Part shown: piece after piece, positions 1 through 25,000 of the stretch
Layout of the letters: the number at the start of each line of letters is the position of its first letter
Numbering within the stretch: the stretch's first letter is position 1
Source: Ascaris suum
Lineage: Eukaryota; Nematoda; Chromadorea; Rhabditida; Ascarididae
Length of the DNA stretch: 64,000 bases
Direction of reading: 5' to 3'
Assembly: GCA_013433145.1 (NCBI GenBank)
Contig: CM024172.1
Location: 4,349,213 to 4,413,212, forward strand
Notes under the pieces: generated by a model
The model's database searches: none
Seen by the model: the letters and a program-made list of their open reading frames with translations, nothing else
What the model was told of the DNA's origin: nothing
Made by a program: the position numbers and the translations under genes

Positions 1-1
1 G

Positions 2-316
2 CAGCTGAACGCGACTGAGATTCCCGATACGTACGTGAAGGTAAACGCAATAGCTGAGAAAGCGTTTGAACAGTACGCCAAAATCCCCGATATCGAGAAG
101 TTGGCTGTGGCGGAAAAGTTACAAGAAGAAGATTTGGCACCGATCTATGCTCAATTCTTCAAGATCACATCAGAAGCAATTGAAAAACTAGCCGAGTTAA
201 GTGCTCAACTCACCAAACAAAGTAACGAAGCTAGTAAATTGAATAAGAAGGAAAAACGTGGAATACGCAATCGTTTCTGCGCACGAATGGAACGCATTGG
301 TGAATTATGTGCATAA
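2..316 (+). CDS. 3' end of an unrecognised gene (partial)
   Basis: An open frame runs from the window edge to a TAA at 314-316 and codes for about 104 residues. It may begin at a splice acceptor, because the first bases read gcag followed by an in-frame codon. The protein is rich in Ala, Glu, Lys and Leu with heptad-like spacing (for example AEKLQEEDLAP and KLAELSAQLTKQ), so it is predicted to be largely alpha-helical. It ends with a basic tail (KKEKRGIRNRF) and two cysteines near the C terminus. A consensus AATAAA lies 54 bases past the stop, which supports a true 3' end. I do not recognise the family. Small secreted helical proteins of this size are common in parasitic nematodes, but no signal peptide is visible here and that idea is only a guess. 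Confidence 0.5.
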   Translation, partial: QLNATEIPDTYVKVNAIAEKAFEQYAKIPDIEKLAVAEKLQEEDLAPIYAQFFKITSEAIEKLAELSAQLTKQSNEASKLNKKEKRGIRNRFCARMERIGELCA

Positions 317-3169
317 GAGCGGATGGCGGATGCTCTTGTTCAAACAAACTAAAGCCTTATTTATGGATTAATAAAGTTCAGTAATTGCGTGAATTGCCTA
401 TTTCTATGAATGCAAAAGTTTAGTCACCTGAAACATTGATAGAGCTGTTCGATCACCCTGAATCGACGTCACGATTGCACTGAGACATCATTCATGCATC
501 GAATTAAATGTTCTCTTCCTTTTTAACTCTATTTTTTTCATTTCTCGTATCATGCATGTTGACGTCGTTTTGATGTTGACCTTTAAAAGTTTGCCGTCTT
601 TCTGAAGAAATTATAGAAACTTTAATATCGGATACCTACTCTTCCGTCCCGTGAATTGAAATTAATCACTTTCAACCATCGAGCGAATGCATAGCTAGAA
701 ACACGGTTGTATATTGCAAATCAACGATAGAACATCAAGTTCATCGAACTGTTCGCCTTCGCCTTATTGTATCGTTTGCGTGCATTTTTATTAAAATCAA
801 TCACTCATTGATCAACAAAAGTGTGAAGTGTTGCATAGCTGAAATTGAACTGGAACATTGCACTCGTTTTAGGTCAGCACCTCTTCATTTAATAGAACTC
901 TCTGAAAGGGAACAAAACAAAAAGGTCTTTGATCTTGCATTTGATGGAAGCGAAATCGATTCGCTCTCACTGTGCGTTAAACGACAATTATAACAGCTCA
1001 TCAATTCTCGAAAAAAGAACTACCAGTTGTTATTGGAAGCAGCTTTTCTTGGTTATTTAAGCAATACTGCCTAGAAAAAAACCAGTTAGATGAGAATGAA
1101 CTGACAAGATAGCATCACATCGTTCATTGTTAAGCGAAGTTGAGATCGATGGATCGTTCAGTCTACTCCATGCTAAATGCCAGAAAAAAAGTGCTATAAG
1201 GATCTGGGTGCAGATCAGTTGCTGACACCACATCGAATGGGATGAAAACTTGCGCTGTGAATAAATACATAGTTACAGGAGTTATTGTGCATTCACAGAA
1301 ACCTTTCTGTTGCTTTTCTGGCGGTAAATCTGTTGTTATTTATTGTGTTTAACAAATCTACAGCTTCCTATTGAAGAAAGAGAGCATCACATTCGTTCTT
1401 CATTAAACGAGCGTAATTTGTGTAATTTTTATGCACACTCCAAATATTTGATCAATTAGAATTGGAGTGCAAATATTTAAGATGGTGCTGTAAATCAGTT
1501 AGAAATTAAATGGGACTGAACTATGGCGATAAATATGAAGATTATGAATATTTAACGAGTCATGAATGCAAAATCAGATGCGAATTTCACTTGCTTGTCC
1601 AACCTTGCTTGATGTGCGCTCTATCGAAGTTACGTTTCTTGCATAGTTTGTGGAAGCGACAACTGAAGATGCCATAAGCAAACATGCATAATATGCAAGT
1701 ACCACATTTTATCGCTGAGAAGACGCTGTGAAATTTGGCACACATGTCGTCTAGCAAAAGGTCGCAAATTCTGGGAGGTGGGAGCCTTCTCCATGCAAAC
1801 AGGAGCTCGCCCCCATCTTACTATAACGAAGAGGATTAAAGAAGGTCCCCTCCATTAATGCCTCAATTTAATAGCGGTAACAGTGGGTAAATATTACTCA
1901 TGTTCAATGTTCCTCGATGATCGTCTAGTGTTATTCTGGAATCGGCGCCCTTTGAATTTCGTTTAATAGTTCCATTTGTAGCAAAATTCCTTAGCGTATA
2001 TTGACCATAGACGTTTTGCCGTGTTTTTCAAGAATTGGCGACTTCTTGAATACGCTGACCCCCTATTCCCAATTCTGCTACATTAGCATATAAGCTCTTT
2101 AGTTGCAACTTGAACTTTATCGAAATCGATCACTGCCAAAATCCTTTAATGTTGACAGATGTGTCAATTCATCAATTGGAGAGCATCAGCAGATGAAAGC
2201 AAACGGGAATTTGCAAATTTGCTTGCAAGTTGCTTTTGTTCATAGTTGCTGACGATTGCATTCAGTGATGTTGCGAGGAATGAAGGGAGTTAGTTTGGCG
2301 ATGTGTCGCGTCCTTCGATTCAACGGTCTGAGTTTGCAAGCACTTTCCTAGTTTCGCCAGGATGGCTGAAATTGTGTGGTGATCATTTTTACGAAGTTTT
2401 CTGTGATGTGTGGGTCGCTATTCGAAAATTGTTTAATCATGAGCTGTAGAGAATATTATAGGTTTCTCTTTGAACTACGCCTGATTTTAGCTCCTCAAAT
2501 GGATGGGTTCGCCCTCAGTATCGCTTCCTTTCAGCTGTTTCCTCCTAACCACATGATGATCTTCACATGATGAAATTACGTCGCTTCACTTCAAAGAGAC
2601 GTAATTTCCACATCTGCGAACTGCATTATTTGTGTGGTAGCTCATCTTTACTTCTATATGTATTACTGAGTCCGCTGAATACACTGAAGTGGAAATTAGG
2701 AGAAGCTGTAACGGTAAAGCTCTTACCTCTCCCACACACATCACCAGACGGTCACGAATGAAATTTCGACTCGCTTTGTTAAATTTTTTACCAACGATTC
2801 ATTTCTATCAACTGTTAAAAACTATAAAGCATTTTGCGCTATCAAAAGGTAAAAGCGGTGAGAATGGAAAATAATAAGGCCATTATTGATTTGGTTTTTG
2901 CAGTTTTCTTTAACTGCTCACCCATCGAGGAACTATGGCATTGTTTAACACATTTTCTTAGTTTTTATAGGCGTTGCTATGCTAATGGCCAAGTTTCATC
3001 AAAAAGTGTTCATTGTGTTCTCCTTGTGTGATTTTCAATTTGCACTTTAGAACATAACGATTTGAATTTTAGACTTAGAAACGATTAGTTGGGCTATTCG
3101 ATCTTCATGCTGGACTGATTTATTGAGTTCTGATGCAGCATATTCGACTTTCGATTATAATTAATATTC
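317..3169. other. Intergenic stretch
   Basis: Apart from the 3' untranslated end of the left-edge gene, I see no supported gene. The open frames here are short (65 codons or fewer), lack paired splice sites and do not resemble known proteins. The last few hundred bases probably hold the promoter of the fukutin-like gene that follows. Confidence 0.5.
370..375 (+). terminator. Polyadenylation signal of the partial gene at the left edge
   Basis: AATAAA lies 54 bases downstream of the stop codon at 314-316, the normal distance for a nematode cleavage and polyadenylation signal. Confidence 0.55.
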
Positions 3170-6100
3170 ATGATAGTGGGAGAAAAAACTACTCGTAAAA
3201 TGCTTTTAGAGTTCAAAAGAACAATATTGTACGCCATTGCTTTCATCCTCTTCATTACGCTATTATTCTCCAGAAGCAGCTGGGAATCTCTTAAGGCGAG
3301 CGTTATTTATTTGTTATTCTCATTCACGTTATTTGGGCACAAACCGCTGTTGATTTATTTGTCTCAGTACATAGAAATACAGCTTTGCGTTAATTAACGA
3401 GGCTTTATTCACATATTTGCGATTGTCTCAACATACTTACCCAACGCTTTTGAAAATTCTTCATATTCGAAAACATTTTTTTCAGTATTTCTACTTGGAA
3501 TATGAACTTAATATCCCCGGCCGAATAAGAAATAAGTATCTCTACATGGATAATTTGGACAAGCCTACATCAATGTTTCAGCCGAATCGATGCATTTCCG
3601 GAGACCATCTCAATGCAGCCTTTTGTACTGTTTTTTAAGTGGCAGAGTATGGCGTTTCTCTTGCTGAATGAAAGTAAATTTCGTCAGTCGGTTACCCTCG
3701 GTCACGTATTTTATTCGTTGCAACGAATTCACTTGCAGGAATTACTGTTTAAAAAACCTGACGAACGTTGTTCTGATATTATTTGTGTGTTTGGAACTGT
3801 TCTTGTGCTTATCGATTTACGTGAGCTTCACCGTTTCATAGGTGAGATGCTTTGATTTATTTCGGGTTTGTTTAGCAAGCGGAAAAATCCATATTATGTC
3901 GAAATACTTGAATATTCACTTATTGCCATCGGCAGCGAAAATGGTGATGGTATGCGAAAATCATATCCTAGTGATGATATTTTTGAACGGCTAGTGCAGA
4001 AAAACCCAATTGAAAAAAAAAACGAATATGAGCCTATTTTTATCATTTTTCATGATAGAATAGCATTTTTCAGGCAACGATGACGATGTTGCACATAAAA
4101 AAAGTTTTGGGGCAGAGCCTATTGAAAATATCCTCTCAAGAGGAAGCATCCAATTTGGCATTATTGGCGATGATATAAAATGGTCTCAGAAATTGGTAAG
4201 AAGCGTGCAAGAATTGTTTCAGTGATATTATTTACTTGATTCAGGATCTAGTTTACTTCTCGCGGAATAGCAGTTCATATTATATTGACTCATTTGAGAC
4301 TGTAAACATCATTTCTTAGTTGAAATTTATTTACATTCTGCTACTCATTTAGTACATATGTGAAGTTACTTCAACAGTGATGAAAGAGGATCGTTGAAAA
4401 TTTTCTCTTTATGAAAGTATGATCTTCTACTCGACGTTACCTTCGAATGGAAAATGGATGCTGATGGAAACTACTTTATCGACAACGGCATAAGGAAATA
4501 TACCGTCATAAGAATCAAGAATTCCACCACATCCGACTTTTATTCCTTCAAGATCAAAGGAGTCGTCAGAATTTTGCCCAGGTAATTTTGCCCTATCAAA
4601 TGAGTGCAAAATATTAACGCAGTCAGTGATAAATGGTATGTCGCAGCATTAAGAAACTGGCATTATTTCGGTGATGTGATTATTTCCTCGTCAATCTTTG
4701 CAGAGAAGTTGCTGCAAATAAGACGTTAATTCCGTTCCTTCATTTATAGGTCATTTTGAAAGCGAAAACTCGTATTGCTGCAAAGGTATCGATCTCGTTT
4801 TATTCAACCATCAATGGGTTGGAGAATATGCGACTCCCCGAGAACTTTTAAACCCTCGATAAATTTTATTAAACATTCATAGCAAATCTATTCCCAATAT
4901 AGAGTGGCACTCTTCTTATAGCATGAGATTTCTGGATCAGCTTAAATATACGTATCCTCTCCATTGAGGCAAGACTTCATCGCCTTGAGAATATGATTGT
5001 GCTCGAAGGGCATGAGTCAGAGAAAACCAATTTGAAAGTCGCTTTATCCTTTTCTCGATCATGGCGTTTTCCAAATGTGCGGCAGCAAAAATTCCGGAAC
5101 CTGCCTTCGAGCATACATTAAATAGGTTGCAGATTTAAAACAGTTCGAAAACGCACTCGATTCGGTGTTGTGAACATTCCGTTGAACGTGCGTAGATTTG
5201 AGTGGCATATGCGTAGGAGTGAGCTGATCGATTCCGGTCATCACTTAGTGATCAGCAGTCGGCAAAATGAAGCATTGATGAGGAAAGTGGTCGAATTTCG
5301 AGAATGGGCGTTCAAACGCGACGCAACATTAATGCTCGCTAGTGATACCCTACTCGGTGAGCAACAAAATAAATCCACATTAATCAATATATTTTAGCAG
5401 GATCACTGGTTGAATTCAATATGCCATTTGAAATCTCAAAATGGATAAAATTTTTGATTCATTAGAGTCCACTTCAACGGAGTGTGAGACGCCATCTAAG
5501 AGATCCTTGTATTGATATGTTATATAATGTGGATCGTTTAGCGAAGAATCTCATGTGATCGTAAATGAGAGGGTAATTTTTAGTGCTCGATCATTTTTTA
5601 GACTTAAATGTTCCACCTCGTTTCTGTGCAAAATCTGCTGCATTTCAGATTTGAAAATTGTTGTCCCACGGCACTTTCATAGGGATCATTAGGGTCGATG
5701 AAGCCATTTCATTCATTCGGAGATGCAAACATCCATTGCATTCAACTTCCATTTTTTTAAATGCCATTCTCGAAAATATTCTCTTTCTCGACGAAACACC
5801 ATCGCAGCGATTTCTATCCTTCGTCGCAGTCTTTCTGCAGTTCGTGCTTCAATGCTTACAGCGTGGCTAACAGGATGCGATATTTTATGCAACAGTAACA
5901 GCGCTATCGATTTCTCCTTCTTCATTGAAGAATATTACAACGGTTTCATCTACGATTTATGGCGAGTACCGTTCATGGAGCTAAAGACTCGTTTAAACAC
6001 GGTGCCATTTCACAACTTCATTGTTTGCAGTTGTTACGTAGTTCGGAGGCAAAAAAAGAAACTGGATGGAAAGCAAAACTTTCGTTCATGCGCTTTTAAG

Positions 6101-7671
6101 CAATAATCATATCACATCTTTCCTGTGCAACTTCAGACATCTGCGTGGTATTTCGAGGAAGAAGGAAGGAAGGCGAAACTATTCATTGCGAATACCTACG
6201 AATAGCAAAGGAATAAATAATACAAAATTATGCAAAATTTAAAAGACACAATACTTGTTTGCAAAGATCTATGCAAAATGCATCCCACTATATACGGTTC
6301 GCATCCTTTTTTTTGTCTGTGGCGTGTTCAATTGAGTTCTGCATTGGTAAAGCAAATCGAGAGGTTGCTTTTCCTTTTGCGTCAGCACTCTGTGCGGAAT
6401 GCGAGTTTACTAGTTCACAAGCACTCTGCTTACACAGTCTCGGGAGATTCGTAAGTTCTTTTCCTGAGCCGAGGTAACTAGCTGCTGTATTGTATGAAGG
6501 AGTGAAATGCTCACATTATGCAACCTTTTTTTGGCTTTAGGCAATCAGCTAACAGATTAGCATATAGTCGATGTCTGCTGATGTAAACAAAAAATGTATC
6601 ATCGAAACGATGGTACTGAGGAAGTATAGTTGTTGATACTGTGCTATGATCGACGTATGCAGAGGCAAAGAAACAGAATAATTAGGAGAGCCTCCACTTT
6701 TTAGAAGTTCTGACATTAATCGAAACTTCGCGATCACTAAACATTTCAGCCAGGCAACCTTCTGAAACTCCGGGCCATGGTGCTCGAAAAAGTGGATGTG
6801 CACATCTTCTTTTTGTACCACAATTCGACAACCTCATGGATTGGCGGTCTAATGGAAGGATGGAATTTAGCTTACAAGTGAGCAATTTCTAATGACAACA
6901 AACTTTTCCTGCTTCTTTCCGGCTGCATTTTCTCCTTATAAGATATCTGCGAGCACTCAGGAAACAGGGGCGTCTGCGTTCTAGCGCTAAAATCCTACTT
7001 GATATCATTTTGTAATTTTACTACACTAAATGATTTTGCATTAGTTTGAGTCGATTGCTTATTTTTAAGAATTCGAACCATACTGAAATACAACTTAACT
7101 TTTCTCCGTTTCAGCAGATATTTCAACGAAATCGCTGTGTTCAAAATTCACTAATCAATAATTTCTTTGACTTGAAAATTTCATCTCGTATTTCCCAAAT
7201 CTGAGTATTTCCTTCAGCGAAATAAGCATGCCATATTCCCATGGGAACTATATGAAAAAATTTCAGGTTGGAATATCCATTAGTAGATAGAGCGTGTACG
7301 GCGGTGTTCCTCGGACAGCTCATGTACGTACCCTGCAATGCGTACCAGTACGCTGATGTGAGTTTTATCGTTTAAACATCGCTTGTAAAGTCAAGTTTTA
7401 GCAGCTTAAACAAATAAAGGAGTTGTGTAATGACTAGTTCAGTGCATTTGTCTACGTTTATAGCTTCTTAATTTTAGAAAAATTCGAACCAAATTGACAT
7501 ATTTTATACGATCGATAGAGCACCAAATTTCAGGCACAATATGGCCACAAATGGAGGAATTTACGAGCGTGTAAAGCGCATCTTTGGAATGGGTCACCAA
7601 TGAATATGCGTATGCTTGAAGCATATAGCAAGAGAATACCGGTCTCCGCTTATTTCAAAGCTTATGATTGA
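3170..7671 (+). CDS. Fukutin-like (FKTN/LicD family) type II membrane protein, multi-exon
   Basis: Exons that join in phase: 3486-3535, 3582 to about 3752 (end unsure), 3876-3949, 4074-4195, 4418-4581, 5133-5356, 5841-6001, 6750-6877, 7267-7357 and 7534-7671 (stop TGA). A likely first exon near 3170-3303 codes for a signal anchor (FKRTILYAIAFILFITLLF); its 3' end is unresolved. The C-terminal half follows fukutin. It has LMLASDTLL (fukutin SGTLLGW region), WLTGCD (WYRxC), FFIEEYYNGF, KVDVHIFFLYHN (KLDVFFFY), then MYVPCNAYQYA and AQYGHKW (VPCETLEY...YGKTW), ending close to the usual C terminus. Human FKTN is a Golgi ribitol-phosphate transferase acting on dystroglycan. I recall that C. elegans keeps fukutin-like genes but lacks that O-mannose pathway, so the substrate here is unknown. 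The first Asp of the expected DxD is not visible (AIDF). Confidence 0.75.
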
Positions 7672-20724
<13,053 letters not shown>

Positions 20725-22070
20725 AGCGTCTTCTTGTACCAGCATGCTTACATGGAATCACATCGCTGCTTCGCTAATTTAATATTGGACTAACATCTGT
20801 CCATCTAGCCCACTAACATTATGCATTAATCTAATAAACTTTCTACTGTAGAAGTTAAGGTCTGTTAGCGCCACATTCAACGAATGGGCGTTGGTCGAGG
20901 CGATGCCTGGCCAGCTGGTCCTCATAGGAACAGACCAGCGCATCGGATGGTCAGTGGTTGAATTTCACGGTGTAGAGTGCGTGCTCCTGAAATATTTTAT
21001 ATCAAGTGTTTTATTTTATACCAAGTGCACAAGACTGTTTCGTAGCGATTCTTTTATTCATCTCATGAACATATGAATTTATAAATTTCCTTTCCACTTG
21101 CTGCACCATAACGGTTGTAAAGGATCTAGCGTAAGCAGAACATCAGCATATACGTATGAACAAACAGGGATCGGCATACGGGAAGGAATGTCAACAAAAA
21201 GCTAACAGAAGAAAAACCAAAGCATTGCAATCATACCTGCAAAATGCGCAGTCCTGCAAAGTACGAAATCCACACTCGCAAAGAATGACATATTGCTCAG
21301 GAAGTTAACGAAAAAGAAACCGCTAGGATGAATCAGTGTTTCATTGCAGGAGGAGAAGGATGGTAAAGAAAGTGGACCGCAAAGCAGTGTTCGAAAGGGG
21401 CATCGAAAAGTTGTTGACCATGCACATCCGTTGCCTTTAAAGATCATCAACGGTTCGCTTATCCATCCTATCGAGCAATAACCCTAGGACATGATGAAAT
21501 TTAGACAGCAATGAGGTATACGAATCGCGTAAAGAATGCTGTATAAGACAAACACTGATAACAGGTAACTAGAACATGACCTGGTAAAACAGACCGCATC
21601 CGCACAAAATACATTTCATAATATACGTTTCAGTGCGAAGCCAAATTACGAAAACAGAAAGACCTCCAGCCTCCCATCTGTTCCACTTGAATGGGTTTCC
21701 TAAACGGAAAAGGAAACGAGTGGAGAACTGTTACCCATACTGTCCGTAGCCATGCGGCCAATGAGCAACGAGCAAAGTAGATTTAAAAAATTTACGTTTC
21801 ATATGCAAAAATGCTTCAAAGCAACATCTCAGCGAGTAAAATATTTCAATAACATGACGAGAACTTCAATCCGTCACTGTGGGACCTATCGCCTGAGCCA
21901 AGAGGCCATTGAGGATCTTAAATCATCGACGTAATAGTACACTTGGAAAAGGCTCCAAAAAGCGTGTCTAAGTCAAGCATCTTCAACGACTATCGACAAA
22001 CCACACCAAAAATCACTTGCAAATCACCGACAAATAGGATTGTTGCCATGACAGCGTATTTTACAGCTTT
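20725..22070. other. Convergent intergenic region between phosphofructokinase and PNKP
   Basis: The plus-strand phosphofructokinase gene and the minus-strand PNKP gene end towards each other here. The region should hold both 3' UTRs. I see no further gene: the open frames are 82 codons or shorter, without supporting splice sites or family resemblance. Confidence 0.6.
20833..20838 (+). terminator. Polyadenylation signal of the phosphofructokinase gene
   Basis: AATAAA lies about 110 bases after the TAG at 20722-20724. It is the first consensus signal downstream. Confidence 0.65.
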
Positions 22071-25000
22071 TCAACTTTCACAAAGAAACATACGATAGAT
22101 TCTCTCGTGGTGTTCACTCGCGAATTCGGGCACAAAGTTCACTTTGGCAATCGATGAAAATCCTTCTTCCAATTTCGGCTCCTGCAAAAAGTCGAACATG
22201 TGGTACTCAGCGTAGTTCCCTTCTAGTCCGCTGTTTTCTTTTGTTCTCTTTCTCCCCAGCCCCCTCTTCAGCACTGAATTTCAGGATCCGTGATGGTTCT
22301 AAATGAGTCGTTAGCAAAAGCCAACCTAATCTGCGTTCTCTAGTCTCAGTGGTCGCGCACCTGGGGAAACAAGTGAAGTAAAACATTGTCAAAATCCTAA
22401 CTTATAGTTTTATTGGGACGACAAGTAAACCGAAAAAAAACGTTCTGCATTCATCCGCTGTTAGATGATGAAAACCTGAAATGATGTCTGATGTCAAGAA
22501 ATGAACATGAAGAACGTTAATTCCCAACTTTCATCCTTCTCATTTCTGCAGTCGAGTCAGTCGAATGCCACGTGCAACTTTCATTTCCTGGAAGGAATCG
22601 ATTCATTCTGCCATCTCCCACTGCAGTACATTCACTTCTCTTTATTACATCTGTTTTGATTCCAACTCTCTAACTGCACCATGACCTGAACGTTTTGATT
22701 TAGGTTAACTCAGAAGTAGGAAACCCGGGAAGAGTCGCATGTTCCACATTGCAGCCTTCTAGGTATTCAAAGCATCGAATGCAAACCTGATATTTCGACT
22801 TGAACATTCGAAGTACCATCGCACCTACTTCCTGATGCACAGTATCAGTCCCGACAATGACACGATATTTACAATGATGCATGGCCTGTTCCATTCCGCA
22901 CGCGAACACAAAACATCGACAATCAACATTCCGAGACTTTGCTAGCTCACAATACCGTTTCCTGTATTTACAGTCAACGATTAGCAACCGTATCTATTAC
23001 TGTGATTTATCAAAGGTAGAGGGAAGAAGAAAGTTGCGTACTGAACGAGAACTCTCTATCCCAAACGCGAAAGAGGATGGCAAACCCTAGGTGTTTCTAG
23101 ATGCTTCGTAACTGCAAAGTCATTCATCCACGGAAAAATGGCTCTGAGATGATGCATACGGCCACAACAAACAGCCAGAATACCTGTCAAAATAAGAAGC
23201 TAACTTCTGGCAACCTCTCTGCAAATAAGCTTACAGACGTGAACCCAATATCAAGTTCATATTATGCAACCGATTCTAAAGGTCCCAGCTATAATCCGGC
23301 AAGTGGTTTCCTTCAAATGTTCTCGCACTCCGCAGCTGACATATCACAGTGTATCGCTTAACCTCGTTCAAACGGACATCTAAGGTCAAATTGTCGGTAG
23401 CAACCCTCCGCCTAGCAACTGCAATGTGAACATATTTTGCCTATAAGAAGACCAAATGTTCGCACAACAAACCTGGACTCAGTATCGCCATTTGTGTTGT
23501 CAATAATGACACTTTGACCTTTCTGGAGATAGATCTTTGCGTTCTGCACACATTTCTGCCACGTTTTCATTGAATCCCTGTTCACTATTCCATATCCATG
23601 TTCCTTGGCAATTTTCTCCGCGAATGTGCTTTTACCACAACCTGGATATCCCACCAGCACGATCACCTCTTGCTTCAAACCTGGCATTGCAGTGTCTGCT
23701 GAAAAAACTTGACAGTGACAGCGATGAGAATGCTCCTTCATTCCCGACCGGGCAATATGCGTAATTAAAACAAACTTCCCGCCACCTTATGTTCATAAGA
23801 CTTCAGTTTCGACGAAAAAAGTTCTTGCAATGCGTGCTGGATCAACACTCCTAAACAAGTGTAAGAACGGAAACTGACCCACGTCACCATCAATAAATAC
23901 TGCACTTCAAACGACCCACCACAATGCTATATTTTCCGCGCCATATAAAGTGCAGAGGATAACGGTGTTCTGCACCAGCTCACATTACTTGATATGAGAA
24001 GTATTTAATTTAGGCACTGACGCGGATCAAAAAGTGTTCGGTTTTGATCGATAAATTCTGATGGTTTGAATGTGGGAATCTCGTACGGTTCTTCTTCTCT
24101 CTGATCCAGGAAAAACTGCTCCGGCGAAAAGAATTGTACACCTATATTCATTGCGAATAATCGATCGACGGCCGAGTGATCTTTCTTACGACTCTGAAAT
24201 CAAAATCACCCAAAAGTTGGAAGAATAAGGACGAAACATTGGGTTCATCAGGTTCACTAAAAAAATTCTCTGATTTTGAGTTTCTATAATTCAGCAAGTT
24301 GAGTCAATTCAGAGAACTAACAAGGCAACAATTCAGAGAACTAGCAAGGTAAGAACTGACTTTCCGGTAAGGCGATGCGTGAAAACCACTGAGCGAGTAT
24401 CGAAGAGGTAGGAAATCCGACAAACATTATAGGACATAGGGAGAGGCATGAAATGGGATGGGACGACTGCGAATAAGTGGGATTCCGCGGTGGAGCCGCT
24501 AAGATCATCAATATTCCGACTGTAATAAAAGACGATAGCGCAACTTGTTGGTATTCTGCCGCTTTCCCAAATAACAGTTTGAGCTTTAATCTGGTGAGAA
24601 CATTTTCAGAAGCCATCAGAGTCCAATCACATTGCAGTTTCTAAACTTCGAAACAAAATCGACGAGGATCGCGAAACATACAGCAACTGCAATTCGACCG
24701 GCCGCATCGCCAATAAAAAGGCATTTCGATCGGTCGATGCTTAGATCGCCATTCTCATTCGCCTCCATATAATCCCACATACCTGTACAAGGTTTTCGAT
24801 ACTTCAGTGTACCCAGTGAAACGAACACCTTAAAATGAATTCCTTCTAGGAGCGAGAGGAGAGAGGAAAACTTGTATGACAGTATAAGTTAAGAGAAAAC
24901 AGCATCACATCATAGAAACAAACGGCAGGTAAAATGCAATCACTGATAAGTAGAGGGTAGTTGTGACTCCAAATAAATTCCGAAATGCTCCCAACACAGC

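Noticed and set aside
5059..5244. Minus-strand frames around 4.4-5.9 kb
   Set aside because: They are reverse-strand shadows of fukutin-like exons, whose plus-strand frames match the family.
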